NCBI GenBank assembly: GCA_002707145.1
Contig: PAMD01000014.1
Location: 1 to 64,000 of the forward strand
DNA length: 64,000 bases
Direction of reading: 5' to 3'
Origin: Flavobacteriales bacterium
Lineage (GTDB): Bacteria > Bacteroidota > Bacteroidia > Flavobacteriales > UBA7430
Positions within the stretch are counted from its first letter, which is position 1, and each line of letters starts with the position of its first letter. Position numbers and translations under genes: made by a program. Below are positions 1 to 7,965 of the stretch, piece after piece. A model generated the notes under the pieces. That model ran no database searches and was not told where the DNA came from. It was given only the letters and a program-made list of their open reading frames with translations.

Positions 1-725
1 CCCCATGCGGCAATAGTCATCATTCCTCCTGTCCAATCTGCGGCACCTGCACAATTAGGCTCACCATCTTGGCTAAGATAAAATAACCCCATACTGGTTC
101 CTTCTAAAATATTTTGAGAACTTACAAAGGCTTGAGTAAGAACAATAGTCATATTATTCCCTGTATTGATATAAGAAAAATCTAATATTGGACAATTTGA
201 TGAATTATCATATTCACATGAGCCATCGTCTGAAGTCGCTTCACTATTGTAGTTGAAAGCTGTCATATCCATACATCCTGGAACATCTGGACTAACTGTG
301 CCTCCTCCTGAACAATTTAAGGTCACACTTGAACTAAATAAGGGAATAAATGAATTTGTAGTATAACTTAAATCATCTGTGCTTATATCATATAAATCAT
401 TTCCATTTACCAATTGAAGAGTAAATGACTCTCCCGACATTGCACCGTCTGACTCAGGAGTTATAGAATCATCTCCCCAAACTGCGATACTTCCTTGACT
501 ACCATCTGTAGAAGCTGATCCAACAACTAATCCTGATTCAGTAATAGCTACAACATATGCACCACTCAGGTCTGGATAATCAGTGAAAAAACTAGACTGA
601 AATAGTATGGTCATATTTGCTCCAGTATTACCCGTAAACTCCAAAGGTAAATCGCACTGTGAAAAAGCTGTATTTATTTGACTTAGAAATAATATTGAAG
701 CTAAAAGTAAATTTTTACATTTCAT
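1..725 (-). CDS. Secreted repeat-domain protein, 5' part (runs off left edge)
   Basis: I translated this partial gene by hand from the minus strand. It begins with a signal peptide (MKCKNLLLASILFLSQ..AFSQC) and is open to the window edge, about 241 residues. Two copies of one domain are visible: each has an N-terminal T/NTG.NMTI motif, and the first continues into SIAVWGDDS. Between them sits one GCMDMTAFNYN...DDGSC repeat. The same domain (TGTNHTIFL...IAVMGDDM) and the same Cys repeat occur in the protease at 58187-60268, and the Cys repeat also in the right-edge protein. I chose the ATG at 725 because the hydrophobic signal follows it directly; an ATG at 734 is also in frame. Function is unknown; export to the cell surface or medium is inferred. 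The C-terminus, where a T9SS signal would lie, is outside the window. Confidence 0.8.
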   Translation of the reverse strand, partial: MKCKNLLLASILFLSQINTAFSQCDLPLEFTGNTGANMTILFQSSFFTDYPDLSGAYVVAITESGLVVGSASTDGSQGSIAVWGDDSITPESDGAMSGESFTLQLVNGNDLYDISTDDLSYTTNSFIPLFSSSVTLNCSGGGTVSPDVPGCMDMTAFNYNSEATSDDGSCEYDNSSNCPILDFSYINTGNNMTIVLTQAFVSSQNILEGTSMGLFYLSQDGEPNCAGAADWTGGMMTIAAW

Positions 726-745
726 AACGTACATTTTATTTTTTG

Positions 746-753
746 CAAATATA
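746..753 (-). promoter_or_regulatory. Putative -7 element TATATTTG of the left-edge gene
   Basis: On the minus strand this reads TATATTTG, matching the Bacteroidota -7 consensus TAnnTTTG, about 20 bases upstream of the chosen ATG. No TTTG box lies at the usual 17-23 base distance, so only half the promoter is supported. Confidence 0.45.
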
Positions 754-1027
754 AGAATTTAGAATTATAACACTAGCTCCTATCTCAAAACATGAGATTA
801 AGTTAAAGAAGTAAATTTAAATTTATACATTTAAAAAATATGAGTTATTCCATTATAAAATATATTTAAACTTGCTAATCATCGATCTTATAAAAAACTT
901 AAACATCAAATAGGCTAAGTTTAACTTGTCTGCAATAATCTTAAAATTTAAACTATTCAAATTAGAATTAAATAATAATTGATTAGAACTTACAACCATT
1001 ACTCTAAATAATACAGACAAAAAAAGT

Positions 1028-1035
1028 TATATTTG
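1028..1035 (+). promoter_or_regulatory. Putative -7 element TATATTTG of the thrS operon
   Basis: TATATTTG matches TAnnTTTG and would place the transcript start about 25 bases before the thrS ATG. An in-frame TTG at 1033 lies inside this element, which argues against TTG as the thrS start. No clear -33 TTTG is visible. Confidence 0.45.
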
Positions 1036-1065
1036 GGAGCTAAAAAAATCTTTAATCAGGAGCAA

Positions 1066-3012
1066 ATGATTGATATTAGTTTACCAGACGGAACAGTAAA
1101 AAAATATCCCACAAACACATGTGCTATGGAGATAGCTGAAGGTATAAGTAGTGGTTTAGCCCGCAATGTTTTAGCAGCTGAAGTTGATGGTGTCATTTGG
1201 GACGCTAACCGAGGTATCACCTCGAATGCTTCTGTAAAACTTCTCACTTGGAATGACGAAGCTGGTAAAAATACACTTTGGCATTCCGCAGCTCATCTTT
1301 TAGCTGAAGCATTAGAAGCTCTTTATCCGAATATAAAACTAGCAATTGGACCTCCGATTGAAAAAGGTTTCTATTATGATATAGACTTTGAAGATTATAA
1401 CTTTTCTTCTGATGATTTCGAAAAAGTAGAACAGAAGATGATCGAATTGGCTAGAGAAAAAAACACGTTTAAGCGTATCGACATATCTAAATCTGACGCA
1501 ATTGCATACTTTAAACAAAAAAAAGACTCTTATAAATTAGAACTGATTGATAGTCTGGATGATGGATTCATCACACTTTACAAGCAGGGAAAATTTACAG
1601 ATTTATGCAGAGGACCTCATATTCCTCACACAGGGTTTATAAAAGCGATTAAACTTTTGAGTACAGCAGGGGCATATTGGAGAGGAGACGAGAAAAACAA
1701 ACAACTTACAAGAATATATGGTACTGCTTTCCCAAAAAATAAAGAATTAGTAGAATATCTCGAATTGCTTGAGGAGGCTAAAAAAAGAGATCACCGAAAA
1801 CTAGGAAAAGAAATGGAGTTGTTTACATTTTCTCAAAAAGTAGGTCAAGGCTTACCCCTTTGGCTACCTAAGGGAGCAGCTCTCAGAGAAAGACTTGAAA
1901 ACTTCCTTAAAAAAGCACAAGTAATCGCAGGATATGAACCTGTCATTACGCCTCATATTGCTAACAAAGACTTGTATGTCTGTTCTGGTCATTATGAAAA
2001 ATATGGAGAGGATTCTTTTCAACCTATCAAGACACCAAATGAAGGCGAAGAATTTTTCCTAAAACCTATGAATTGCCCCCACCACTGCGAAATCTATAAA
2101 AGCAAACCTAGATCATATAAAGATCTTCCAATTAGATATGCCGAGTTTGGAACGGTTTATAGATATGAGCAAAGCGGCGAACTACATGGGTTAACTCGAG
2201 TTAGAGCATTCACTCAAGATGATGCACACTTATTTGTGAGGCCGGAGCAGGTCGAAGAGGAGTTTGAAAAAGTAATTGATTTGGTATTATACGTATTCAA
2301 AGCCTTAGGATTTGAAAACTTCACCGCTCAAGTATCTCTTCGAGACAAAATAAAACAAGAAAAATATATTGGTTCGGATTCTAATTGGGATCTAGCTGAA
2401 AATGCAATCATTAATTCTGCGAATAAAAAAGGACTTCAAACGGTTGTAGAATATGGAGAAGCAGCCTTTTATGGTCCTAAATTAGACTTCATGGTGAAAG
2501 ATGCATTAGGTCGATCCTGGCAATTAGGAACTATTCAAGTTGATTACAATTTACCAGAACGATTCGAATTAGAATATACCGGAGCAGATAATAAAAAACA
2601 TAGACCAGTAATGATTCATAGAGCTCCATTTGGATCAATTGAAAGATTTGTAGCAGTATTACTGGAACATTGTGGTGGAAAATTTCCTCTTTGGTTAACT
2701 CCAGATCAAATTTGTATCCTCCCTATTAGCGATAGATTTATGGAATATAGCAAGGAAGTTTTAAATTTGCTTAAAATTTCCGATATTCGCGCCGAGATTG
2801 ATTCACGCAATGAAAAAACCGGAAGGAAAATTCGAGATGCTGAAATAAGAAAAGTACCCTTTATGTTGATCGTGGGTGAAAGAGAATCTCAAGAAAGAAA
2901 AGTGTCAGTAAGAAGGCATGGTGGAGAGAACCTAGGTAGCATAAGCCTAGATGAATTTATAGCTATTGCTAACAAAGAAATGTATGAAAATGTTGACGAA
3001 TTTAATGTTTAA
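1066..3012 (+). CDS. thrS: Threonine--tRNA ligase (ThrRS)
   Basis: This cytosolic class II synthetase charges tRNA-Thr. The 648-aa protein is of normal length and has the TGS domain ([11 protein letters not shown] at the start), the editing domain with HSAAH (about residues 73-77) and CRGPH (181-185), and the catalytic core with the zinc-binding Cys of MNCPHH (Cys337) and the [13 protein letters not shown] motif. The C-terminal anticodon domain follows. The ATG at 1066 is chosen over an upstream TTG because homologues begin at this residue and AGGAG lies at 1058-1062. It is first in a thrS-infC-rpmI-rplT operon, a common bacterial arrangement that couples tRNA charging to initiation factor and ribosomal protein supply. 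Confidence 0.97.
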   Translation: MIDISLPDGTVKKYPTNTCAMEIAEGISSGLARNVLAAEVDGVIWDANRGITSNASVKLLTWNDEAGKNTLWHSAAHLLAEALEALYPNIKLAIGPPIEKGFYYDIDFEDYNFSSDDFEKVEQKMIELAREKNTFKRIDISKSDAIAYFKQKKDSYKLELIDSLDDGFITLYKQGKFTDLCRGPHIPHTGFIKAIKLLSTAGAYWRGDEKNKQLTRIYGTAFPKNKELVEYLELLEEAKKRDHRKLGKEMELFTFSQKVGQGLPLWLPKGAALRERLENFLKKAQVIAGYEPVITPHIANKDLYVCSGHYEKYGEDSFQPIKTPNEGEEFFLKPMNCPHHCEIYKSKPRSYKDLPIRYAEFGTVYRYEQSGELHGLTRVRAFTQDDAHLFVRPEQVEEEFEKVIDLVLYVFKALGFENFTAQVSLRDKIKQEKYIGSDSNWDLAENAIINSANKKGLQTVVEYGEAAFYGPKLDFMVKDALGRSWQLGTIQVDYNLPERFELEYTGADNKKHRPVMIHRAPFGSIERFVAVLLEHCGGKFPLWLTPDQICILPISDRFMEYSKEVLNLLKISDIRAEIDSRNEKTGRKIRDAEIRKVPFMLIVGERESQERKVSVRRHGGENLGSISLDEFIAIANKEMYENVDEFNV

Positions 3013-3036
3013 CTTAAAGTATAGGAGAAACAAGCT

Positions 3037-3594
3037 ATAGCAATTAGAAGAAGAAGAAGTCGAGGTCCCGGCCGCGTCATAAGAGAAAATGCTCACAATA
3101 TCAACAGAGCTATCAAAGCACCCGAAGTTAGGCTGACAGCAGGTGAAGGAATAGATGAAGGTGTTTACCCCACACGTAAAGCTATAGAAATGGCCGACCA
3201 AATGGGATTAGATCTTGTTGAAATTGCTGCAAAAGCTAGCCCTCCAGTTTGTCGAATTGTCGACTATAATAAGTTTCTATACGAACAAAAAATGCGTCAA
3301 AAGGAAATGAAATCTAAGGCTTCGAAAGTAGTCATTAAAGAAATTCGATTTGGCCCCAACACTGACGAACACGATTTTGATTTCAAATTAAAACATGCTA
3401 AAAAATTCTTGTCAGATGGATCAAAACTCAAAGCATTTGTATTCTTTAAGGGACGTTCTATATTATTTAAAGACAAGGGTGAAATTTTATTATTGCGCTT
3501 TGCTCAGGAATTAGAAGACATAGGCAAGGTAGAACAATTACCAAAACTGGAGGGTAAACGAATGATTATGTTTATCAGCCCAAAAAAAAAGTAA
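3037..3594 (+). CDS. infC: Translation initiation factor IF-3, ATA start codon
   Basis: IF-3 binds the 30S subunit and checks start codon-anticodon pairing. The N-domain ([30 protein letters not shown]), basic linker and C-domain ([17 protein letters not shown]) are all present. No ATG, GTG or TTG exists between the in-frame stop at 3022 and an internal ATG at 3190, and starting at 3190 would delete 51 residues including the conserved first N-domain strand. ATA at 3037, nine bases after AGGAG (3023-3027), restores the full 185-aa protein beginning [10 protein letters not shown]. Rare non-NUG starts in infC are known to allow autoregulation, because IF-3 rejects them. It sits 24 bases after thrS. 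Confidence 0.93.
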   Translation: MAIRRRRSRGPGRVIRENAHNINRAIKAPEVRLTAGEGIDEGVYPTRKAIEMADQMGLDLVEIAAKASPPVCRIVDYNKFLYEQKMRQKEMKSKASKVVIKEIRFGPNTDEHDFDFKLKHAKKFLSDGSKLKAFVFFKGRSILFKDKGEILLLRFAQELEDIGKVEQLPKLEGKRMIMFISPKKK

Positions 3595-3629
3595 CAAACT
3601 CATATTTAGGAAATAAAAGAGGATAAATC

Positions 3630-3824
3630 ATGCCAAAAATGAAAACAAAATCCAGTGCTAAAAAGCGATTTAAGCTTACGGGTACTGGTAAAATCAAAAG
3701 AAAGCACGCTTTCAAAAGTCATATTCTAACCAAGAAGTCGACAAAACAAAAGCGTAACCTTACCAAATCAGGTTTGGTTCACGATGCAGATGTACCTAAT
3801 ATTAAACAACAATTATGCATGTAA
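3630..3824 (+). CDS. rpmI: 50S ribosomal protein L35
   Basis: This 64-aa, strongly basic protein has the L35 pattern [24 protein letters not shown] followed by HILTKKS.K.KRNL. Its length is normal. L35 is a late-assembling protein of the large subunit. It lies 35 bases after infC and 84 bases before rplT, the classical order, so it is very probably cotranscribed with thrS and infC. GAGGA precedes the ATG at a suitable distance. Confidence 0.97.
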   Translation: MPKMKTKSSAKKRFKLTGTGKIKRKHAFKSHILTKKSTKQKRNLTKSGLVHDADVPNIKQQLCM

Positions 3825-3833
3825 TGCACAATT

Positions 3834-3878
3834 AGAGTTTATTAATTAACCCTGTATTCAGTCATAAGAGTTTATTAA
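3834..3878 (+). repeat. 12-bp direct repeat in the rpmI-rplT spacer
   Basis: AGAGTTTATTAA occurs at 3834-3845 and again at 3867-3878 inside the 84-base spacer ahead of rplT. L20 represses its own operon in other bacteria by binding leader RNA, so a role is conceivable, but no L20-site fold was recognised. The words are AT-rich and could be chance. Confidence 0.4.
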
Positions 3879-3908
3879 AACCGCTGCATACAAAAAAATT
3901 AAAACACT

Positions 3909-4253
3909 ATGCCTAGATCAGTAAATCATGTCGCCTCAAAAGCGCGACGTAAAAAAGTCATCAAACTTGCCAAAGGTTACTTTGGAAGAAGAAAAAATGT
4001 TTGGACAGTTGCAAAAAATGCTGTTGAAAAAGGTTTGCTTTACGCATACCGTGATAGAAAAGTAAAGAAACGAACCTTTAGATCTTTGTGGATTCAAAGA
4101 ATCAATGCAGGTGCTCGTCTCTATGGAATGTCATATTCCCAATTTATGGGGGGTATTCACAAAAATAATATCGAATTAAATAGAAAAGTTCTTGCCGACT
4201 TGGCAATGAACCATCCTGAAGCATTCAAAGCAGTTGTAGACAAAGTAAAATAG
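3909..4253 (+). CDS. rplT: 50S ribosomal protein L20
   Basis: This 114-aa protein has the canonical L20 features: [28 protein letters not shown], an extended basic N-terminal tail, and a globular C-terminal part containing [13 protein letters not shown] (here [12 protein letters not shown]) and YSQFMGG. L20 is needed early in 23S rRNA folding and is a feedback regulator of this operon in several bacteria. It is the last gene before the terminator at 4278. Confidence 0.97.
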   Translation: MPRSVNHVASKARRKKVIKLAKGYFGRRKNVWTVAKNAVEKGLLYAYRDRKVKKRTFRSLWIQRINAGARLYGMSYSQFMGGIHKNNIELNRKVLADLAMNHPEAFKAVVDKVK

Positions 4254-4277
4254 TACAAAACCCTTCCTAAATCATTT

Positions 4278-4307
4278 AAAAGGGAGCCTAAGGGCTCCTT
4301 TTTTTTT
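4278..4307 (+). terminator. Rho-independent terminator after rplT
   Basis: GGAGCC (4283-4288), loop TAAG, then GGCTCC (4293-4298), extended by A-U pairs and followed by a run of nine T. It closes the thrS-rplT operon. The minus-strand TPR gene ends at 4328 and converges on it; read that way the T-run is short (TTTT), so it may act in both directions, weakly for the minus strand. Confidence 0.9.
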
Positions 4308-4327
4308 GAAATGAAACAAAAAATCTG

Positions 4328-5356
4328 CTAGTTTGAATTTGTAGATTTTAATCTAGATAGCCCTTCTATAGAGGGAAGGTAGGCAGGATCAAACATCAAA
4401 CTAGTTCTATAATCTGACTCTGATTTCAAGAATTCATCCATTAACTCATAAGTATATGCTCTTCCAAAATAAGCTTCTAGAAAAGAAGCATTCAGACTAA
4501 TGGCACTAGAAAAGTACTTTACTGCACTTTTATAATCCTCAGTAAATACTGCAATAACTCCTAAATTATGTAAAGATAGTTCGTGGGAGGAATTCAATTC
4601 TAAAACACGAAGATATGCTTGGGTAGCTTCATCAAAGAAACTCAGTGACTGGTAGAACATAGCTACCTTATAATGAACATCAAATCGATTTGGTTTCAAT
4701 CGAAGAGCAGAATTAAAGTAATCAATCGCAAGAAGATCTTTTCTAGAAGAATAAATGACGCCCAATTGGTCATAAGCTTTAAAAAGATCTTGATCTTCGT
4801 TGATAGCAGATTGAATATACTTAATTGCTTTAGTTGTATCTAGTCTCATCAAGGCATAATTACCAGTAAGAAAAAGAGCGTAAGAATTTTTTGGATCAAA
4901 ATCCAAAATTTCGTTTAGGAGATTTTGACCTTTCTTTAACTCTCCAATTGCTAAGAACATTTCAGCTAGGTTGAGTCTACAATCAATATTTCTAGAATCG
5001 AGATCTGTGCAAGTTAGCCAACAATCTCTAGCTCTTCTTGATTCTTGTTTAGAAAAATTTAAGACCCCCAACTTAAACCAATATTTAGTATTTTTTGGAT
5101 CTAATTTCACCGTTCTTTCTAAATCAATAGAACCTAAATTCAATTCATTATTTTTAAGACGTAACTCCGCTCTCTGAAAATACAAATCTGCATTCAAACT
5201 ATCCAATTGAATTAAAGTAGAGAGAGAATCAATCTTTTGACTAGGAGAAAGTGAGGTGCCAGATTCAACAATCACAATTTTGTCATTATTACCGGATTGA
5301 CAAGCACAAAACAAGAGACTAAAAGTAAAAGCAATAAATAATTTGATTTTAACCAT
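4328..5356 (-). CDS. TPR-repeat lipoprotein
   Basis: This 342-aa protein starts with a lipoprotein signal (MVKIKLFIAFTFSLLFCAC) whose probable lipidated Cys is residue 19. The rest is almost entirely tetratricopeptide repeats with spacing typical of TPRs, for example YWFKLGVLNFSKQ, AYDQLGVIYSSRKDLLAI, SLHNLGVIAVFTEDYKSAV and AYFGRAYTYELMDEF. TPRs mediate protein-protein contacts; an envelope scaffold role is inferred and the partner is unknown. It begins 18 bases after the recA stop, so the two are probably cotranscribed, though no functional link to recombination is evident. Confidence 0.82.
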   Translation of the reverse strand: MVKIKLFIAFTFSLLFCACQSGNNDKIVIVESGTSLSPSQKIDSLSTLIQLDSLNADLYFQRAELRLKNNELNLGSIDLERTVKLDPKNTKYWFKLGVLNFSKQESRRARDCWLTCTDLDSRNIDCRLNLAEMFLAIGELKKGQNLLNEILDFDPKNSYALFLTGNYALMRLDTTKAIKYIQSAINEDQDLFKAYDQLGVIYSSRKDLLAIDYFNSALRLKPNRFDVHYKVAMFYQSLSFFDEATQAYLRVLELNSSHELSLHNLGVIAVFTEDYKSAVKYFSSAISLNASFLEAYFGRAYTYELMDEFLKSESDYRTSLMFDPAYLPSIEGLSRLKSTNSN

Positions 5357-5374
5357 ACTTTACCAAAAAAGAAA

Positions 5375-6373
5375 TTAATTAGATTGAATTTGTTCAACTA
5401 TTTTGGTCTCTAATTCTTCTGCAAGCTCAATATTATCTGATAGCAAACGCTTTACAGCATCACGTCCTTGTCCAAGTTTAGTATCTCCATAACTAAACCA
5501 AGAACCACTTTTCTTGACAACACCATACTCTACACCCAAATCCAGAATCTCCCCCACCTTAGAGACTCCTTGACCATACATAATATCAAATTCTGCTTTA
5601 CGGAAAGGAGGAGCAACCTTATTTTTAACCACTTTGACTCGGGTACGATTTCCAATCACATTATCTCCATCTTTTAGCTGGGTACTGCGTCGAATATCCA
5701 AACGGACAGAAGCATAAAACTTCAATGCATTCCCTCCAGTAGTGGTCTCTGGATTACCAAACATTACACCAATTTTTTCTCTCAATTGATTGATGAACAT
5801 ACAAGTACAACCAGTCTTAGATATAGAGGCTGTTAGCTTTCTTAGCGCTTGGGACATTAAACGAGCATGAAGACCCATTTTTGAATCTCCCATTTCGCCT
5901 TCTATTTCACTTTTTGGAGTCAGAGCTGCTACGGAATCAATGACAATAATATCTACGGCACCAGAACGAATTAAATTATCGGTAATTTCGAGAGCTTGCT
6001 CACCTGAATCAGGTTGTGCAATAATCAGTTCGTCAATATTAACTCCTAAATTTTCGGCATAAAAACGATCAAATGCATGTTCTGCGTCAATAAATGCTGC
6101 AATTCCTCCATTTTTTTGCGCTTCGGCAATAGCATGAATAGCTAAAGTTGTCTTTCCAGAAGATTCCGGACCGTATATCTCAACTACTCTACCCTTGGGG
6201 TATCCGCCAATCCCTAAAGCCAAGTCTAGACCTAAAGATCCGGAGGAAATACTAGCAACATCTTCTGCAGCACTGTCTCCCATTTTCATAACAGCACCTT
6301 TGCCATATGTTTTCTCCAACTTGTCCATTGTAAGTTGAAGTGCTTTTAATTTAGCTTCTCTTTCCTTCTCCAT
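5375..6373 (-). CDS. recA: Recombinase RecA
   Basis: RecA forms filaments on single-stranded DNA, drives homologous strand exchange, and in SOS-proficient bacteria stimulates LexA self-cleavage. The 332-aa protein has Walker [10 protein letters not shown] (68-76), the Walker B region [12 protein letters not shown], the loop-2 signature [22 protein letters not shown], and [15 protein letters not shown]. The length is normal with a short C-terminal tail. It lies 68 bases downstream of bcp and 18 bases before the TPR lipoprotein. No classical LexA box was recognised upstream; a 10-base-spaced direct repeat is listed separately. Confidence 0.98.
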   Translation of the reverse strand: MEKEREAKLKALQLTMDKLEKTYGKGAVMKMGDSAAEDVASISSGSLGLDLALGIGGYPKGRVVEIYGPESSGKTTLAIHAIAEAQKNGGIAAFIDAEHAFDRFYAENLGVNIDELIIAQPDSGEQALEITDNLIRSGAVDIIVIDSVAALTPKSEIEGEMGDSKMGLHARLMSQALRKLTASISKTGCTCMFINQLREKIGVMFGNPETTTGGNALKFYASVRLDIRRSTQLKDGDNVIGNRTRVKVVKNKVAPPFRKAEFDIMYGQGVSKVGEILDLGVEYGVVKKSGSWFSYGDTKLGQGRDAVKRLLSDNIELAEELETKIVEQIQSN

Positions 6374-6414
6374 AATAATCTATTAATTAATTTCTTTAAC
6401 AAAAGAACAAATTC

Positions 6415-6433
6415 TTTGTGTCAATTTGTGTCA
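6415..6433. repeat. Direct repeat TTTGTGTCA x2 upstream of recA
   Basis: TTTGTGTCA occurs at 6415-6423 and 6425-6433, ten bases apart, in the 68-base bcp-recA spacer. On the recA strand it reads TGACACAAA twice. A ten-base period places both copies on one DNA face, as for a regulator site, but the regulator is unknown. Confidence 0.4.
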
Positions 6434-6441
6434 CAACAATG

Positions 6442-6900
6442 TTAATATGAATCTAAAATTTGCTTTGCATGGTCTTTAGTCTTGACTTTATCAAAAACTC
6501 TCTCAATGTGACCATCTTCGCTTATCACAAAGGTTGTTCTGTGAACTCCATCATATTTCTTACCCATAAATTTCTTAGGACCCCATACGCCATAAGCCTC
6601 AATAAGCTCTTTTTTAACATCGGCAATAAGCTGAAAAGGCAAATCATACTTCCCGATAAACTTTTGATGCGATTGAGAAGAGTCGGGACTAACCCCTAAA
6701 ACAACAAAACCTTTACTTATGAGGAGATCATGATTTTCTCTTAAGTTACAAGACTCTATAGTACACCCGGGAGTCATGTCTTTTGGATAAAAATATAAAA
6801 TCACTTTTTTGCCTAAAAAATCTGTCAAAGAAACTGATTGTTCATATTCATCTAAGGCATTAAATTCAGGAGCCTTATCTCCTTGCTTTAAAGTTGTCAT
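6442..6900 (-). CDS. bcp: Thioredoxin-dependent thiol peroxidase (Bcp/PrxQ peroxiredoxin)
   Basis: Bcp reduces peroxides and organic hydroperoxides in the cytoplasm using thioredoxin. The 152-aa protein has the thioredoxin fold core with the peroxidatic Cys46 in YPKDMTPGCT and a resolving Cys51 five residues later (IESC), the spacing typical of the PrxQ class. GVSPDS and the conserved GVHRTTFVI are also present. It lies upstream of recA on the same strand; cotranscription is possible. A weak terminator and a TATTTTTG element just upstream suggest it may start its own transcript. Confidence 0.93.
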   Translation of the reverse strand: MTTLKQGDKAPEFNALDEYEQSVSLTDFLGKKVILYFYPKDMTPGCTIESCNLRENHDLLISKGFVVLGVSPDSSQSHQKFIGKYDLPFQLIADVKKELIEAYGVWGPKKFMGKKYDGVHRTTFVISEDGHIERVFDKVKTKDHAKQILDSY

Positions 6901-6918
6901 ATAGCTAAATTATTTATT

Positions 6919-6960
6919 CAAAAATAAAAAATTGCCTCATTTTATTGAATCAAACAAGGC
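6919..6960 (-). terminator. Possible weak terminator upstream of bcp
   Basis: On the minus strand GCCTT (6956-6960) can pair with GAGGC (6934-6938) around an AT-rich loop, followed by a T-rich run. It lies between the small ORF at 6994 and bcp. The same T-rich stretch contains TATTTTTG (6919-6926), which could be a -7 element for bcp, so the assignment is uncertain. Confidence 0.35.
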
Positions 6961-6993
6961 ACTACTTATCAACAAAAAGCCAAAGCTTATGAT

Positions 6994-7170
6994 TCAATTG
7001 TTTAGAACGACAAAAGAGCTTAATAATTTGCTATTTACCTGGACAGAAGATGAAGCATAATTCAAAACACAAGCTAAAGCTATTTTAGATGGACTATGTT
7101 TTTTTACGCATGTATTTTTTTCGGAATCTGACAGCCGAAATCTGTCTTTCAGAGTAGAAATTTTAGCCAT
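6994..7170 (-). CDS. Small uncharacterised protein (58 aa)
   Basis: An ATG at 7170 opens a 58-aa frame starting MAKISTLKDRFRLSDSEKNTC and continuing HSPSKIALACVLNYASSS. The composition is protein-like (amphipathic, charged N-terminus) rather than random AT-rich translation. It starts 43 bases after the end of the ECF sigma gene and could be cotranscribed with it. I do not recognise the family and see no signal or membrane segment. A TTG six bases upstream is also in frame. Coding status is uncertain. Confidence 0.45.
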   Translation of the reverse strand: MAKISTLKDRFRLSDSEKNTCVKKHSPSKIALACVLNYASSSVQVNSKLLSSFVVLNN

Positions 7171-7213
7171 AAACAAAGTTTTTTATTTGCATAACGACTA
7201 AAATGAATTAATA

Positions 7214-7798
7214 TTATGCAGACAAGTTAATTTGATGCTTTTCCTGAAGCTTGCGAAGGTTGATTATGGCATAGCGCATTCTTCCAAGCACAGTATTTAT
7301 GCTAATTCCTGATTCTTCAGAAATTTCTTTGAACGACATTGAGGAGAAATAACGCATCTCTAAAACCTCTCTTTGATTTAGAGACAAATAACCTATCAAA
7401 ACATTTAAATTTTTAAACATTTGCGCTTTAAACAAAATATCTTCTTTACTCTCTACCTCTTGAGCTAAAATATCAAAAACATCAAAATCATCAGTGGAAC
7501 GAACCATCCGGCTGCGAGCATTCCTCCTAAAGTGGTCCATTATCATATTATGAGAAATTCGCATCAACCAGGAGATAAACTTCCCCTCCTCGTTATATTT
7601 TCCCTCACGGAGTTTATCAATGACCCTAATGAAGATATCTTGAAAAAGGTCATTGGCCAAATCAACGTCTTTGACTTTTGATAAAATAAATGAAAAGACT
7701 TTGTCTTTGTGACGTAAAATTAAATGTTCTATAGATAAAGGGTCCCCAGATAAAAAGGCACTAACAAGTTTTGAATCGGAAAGATTTTGTAAAGACAT
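7214..7798 (-). CDS. RNA polymerase sigma factor, ECF (sigma-70) family
   Basis: This 194-aa protein has the two conserved ECF regions. Region 2 (about residues 25-95) includes DLFQDIFIRVIDKL and the -10 recognition helix area FISWLMRISHNMIMDHFRR. Region 4 (about 130-185) includes EVLEMRYFSSMSFKEISEESGIS and TVLGRMRYAIINLRKL, a helix-turn-helix. It would direct RNA polymerase to an alternative promoter set in response to an unknown signal. No anti-sigma factor lies next to it, so control may be at expression; it has its own two-box promoter at 7876-7907. Confidence 0.93.
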   Translation of the reverse strand: MSLQNLSDSKLVSAFLSGDPLSIEHLILRHKDKVFSFILSKVKDVDLANDLFQDIFIRVIDKLREGKYNEEGKFISWLMRISHNMIMDHFRRNARSRMVRSTDDFDVFDILAQEVESKEDILFKAQMFKNLNVLIGYLSLNQREVLEMRYFSSMSFKEISEESGISINTVLGRMRYAIINLRKLQEKHQINLSA

Positions 7799-7875
7799 AG
7801 GCTACCATTTAAGTTTAAATTATAAATAAAAAGGTAGAAGTGTCTTATACGCGTTTTTTTATATTAGTATTATTG

Positions 7876-7907
7876 CAAATATAGTAATTTTTAATAATCA
7901 ATCCAAA
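7876..7907 (-). promoter_or_regulatory. Bacteroidota-type promoter of the ECF sigma gene
   Basis: On the minus strand TTTG (7904-7907), a 20-base spacer and TATATTTG (7876-7883) match the Bacteroidota primary-sigma consensus TTTG-N17-23-TAnnTTTG. It lies about 78 bases upstream of the sigma factor start, leaving an AT-rich leader of roughly 70 bases. Confidence 0.75.
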
Positions 7908-7936
7908 ACATCAAATGCTTACCTAAATTAATTTCA

Positions 7937-7944
7937 TAATTTTG
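7937..7944 (+). promoter_or_regulatory. Putative -7 element TAATTTTG of uvrA
   Basis: TAATTTTG matches TAnnTTTG and ends 21 bases before the uvrA ATG. The expected -33 TTTG is not seen at the usual distance. Confidence 0.4.
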
Positions 7945-7965
7945 CAATAATGAAATCCGTACTTT

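Larger units (their letters stand above)
726..1065. other. Divergent intergenic region, gene-free
   Basis: These 340 bases separate the left-edge secreted-protein gene from thrS, which diverge. The stretch is AT-rich, with no convincing ORF and no tRNA-like fold. Both genes have a TATATTTG element upstream of their starts, listed separately. I see no riboswitch or attenuator upstream of thrS. Confidence 0.6.

Noticed and set aside
1033..1065. TTG as thrS start codon, adding 11 residues
   Set aside because: The TTG lies inside a TATATTTG promoter element and the ATG at 1066 has AGGAG and fits homologue N-termini.
2947..3201. 84-aa minus-strand ORF over the thrS-infC junction
   Set aside because: Ser/Phe/Tyr-rich shadow of the infC 5' region; the plus strand encodes the conserved IF-3 N-domain.
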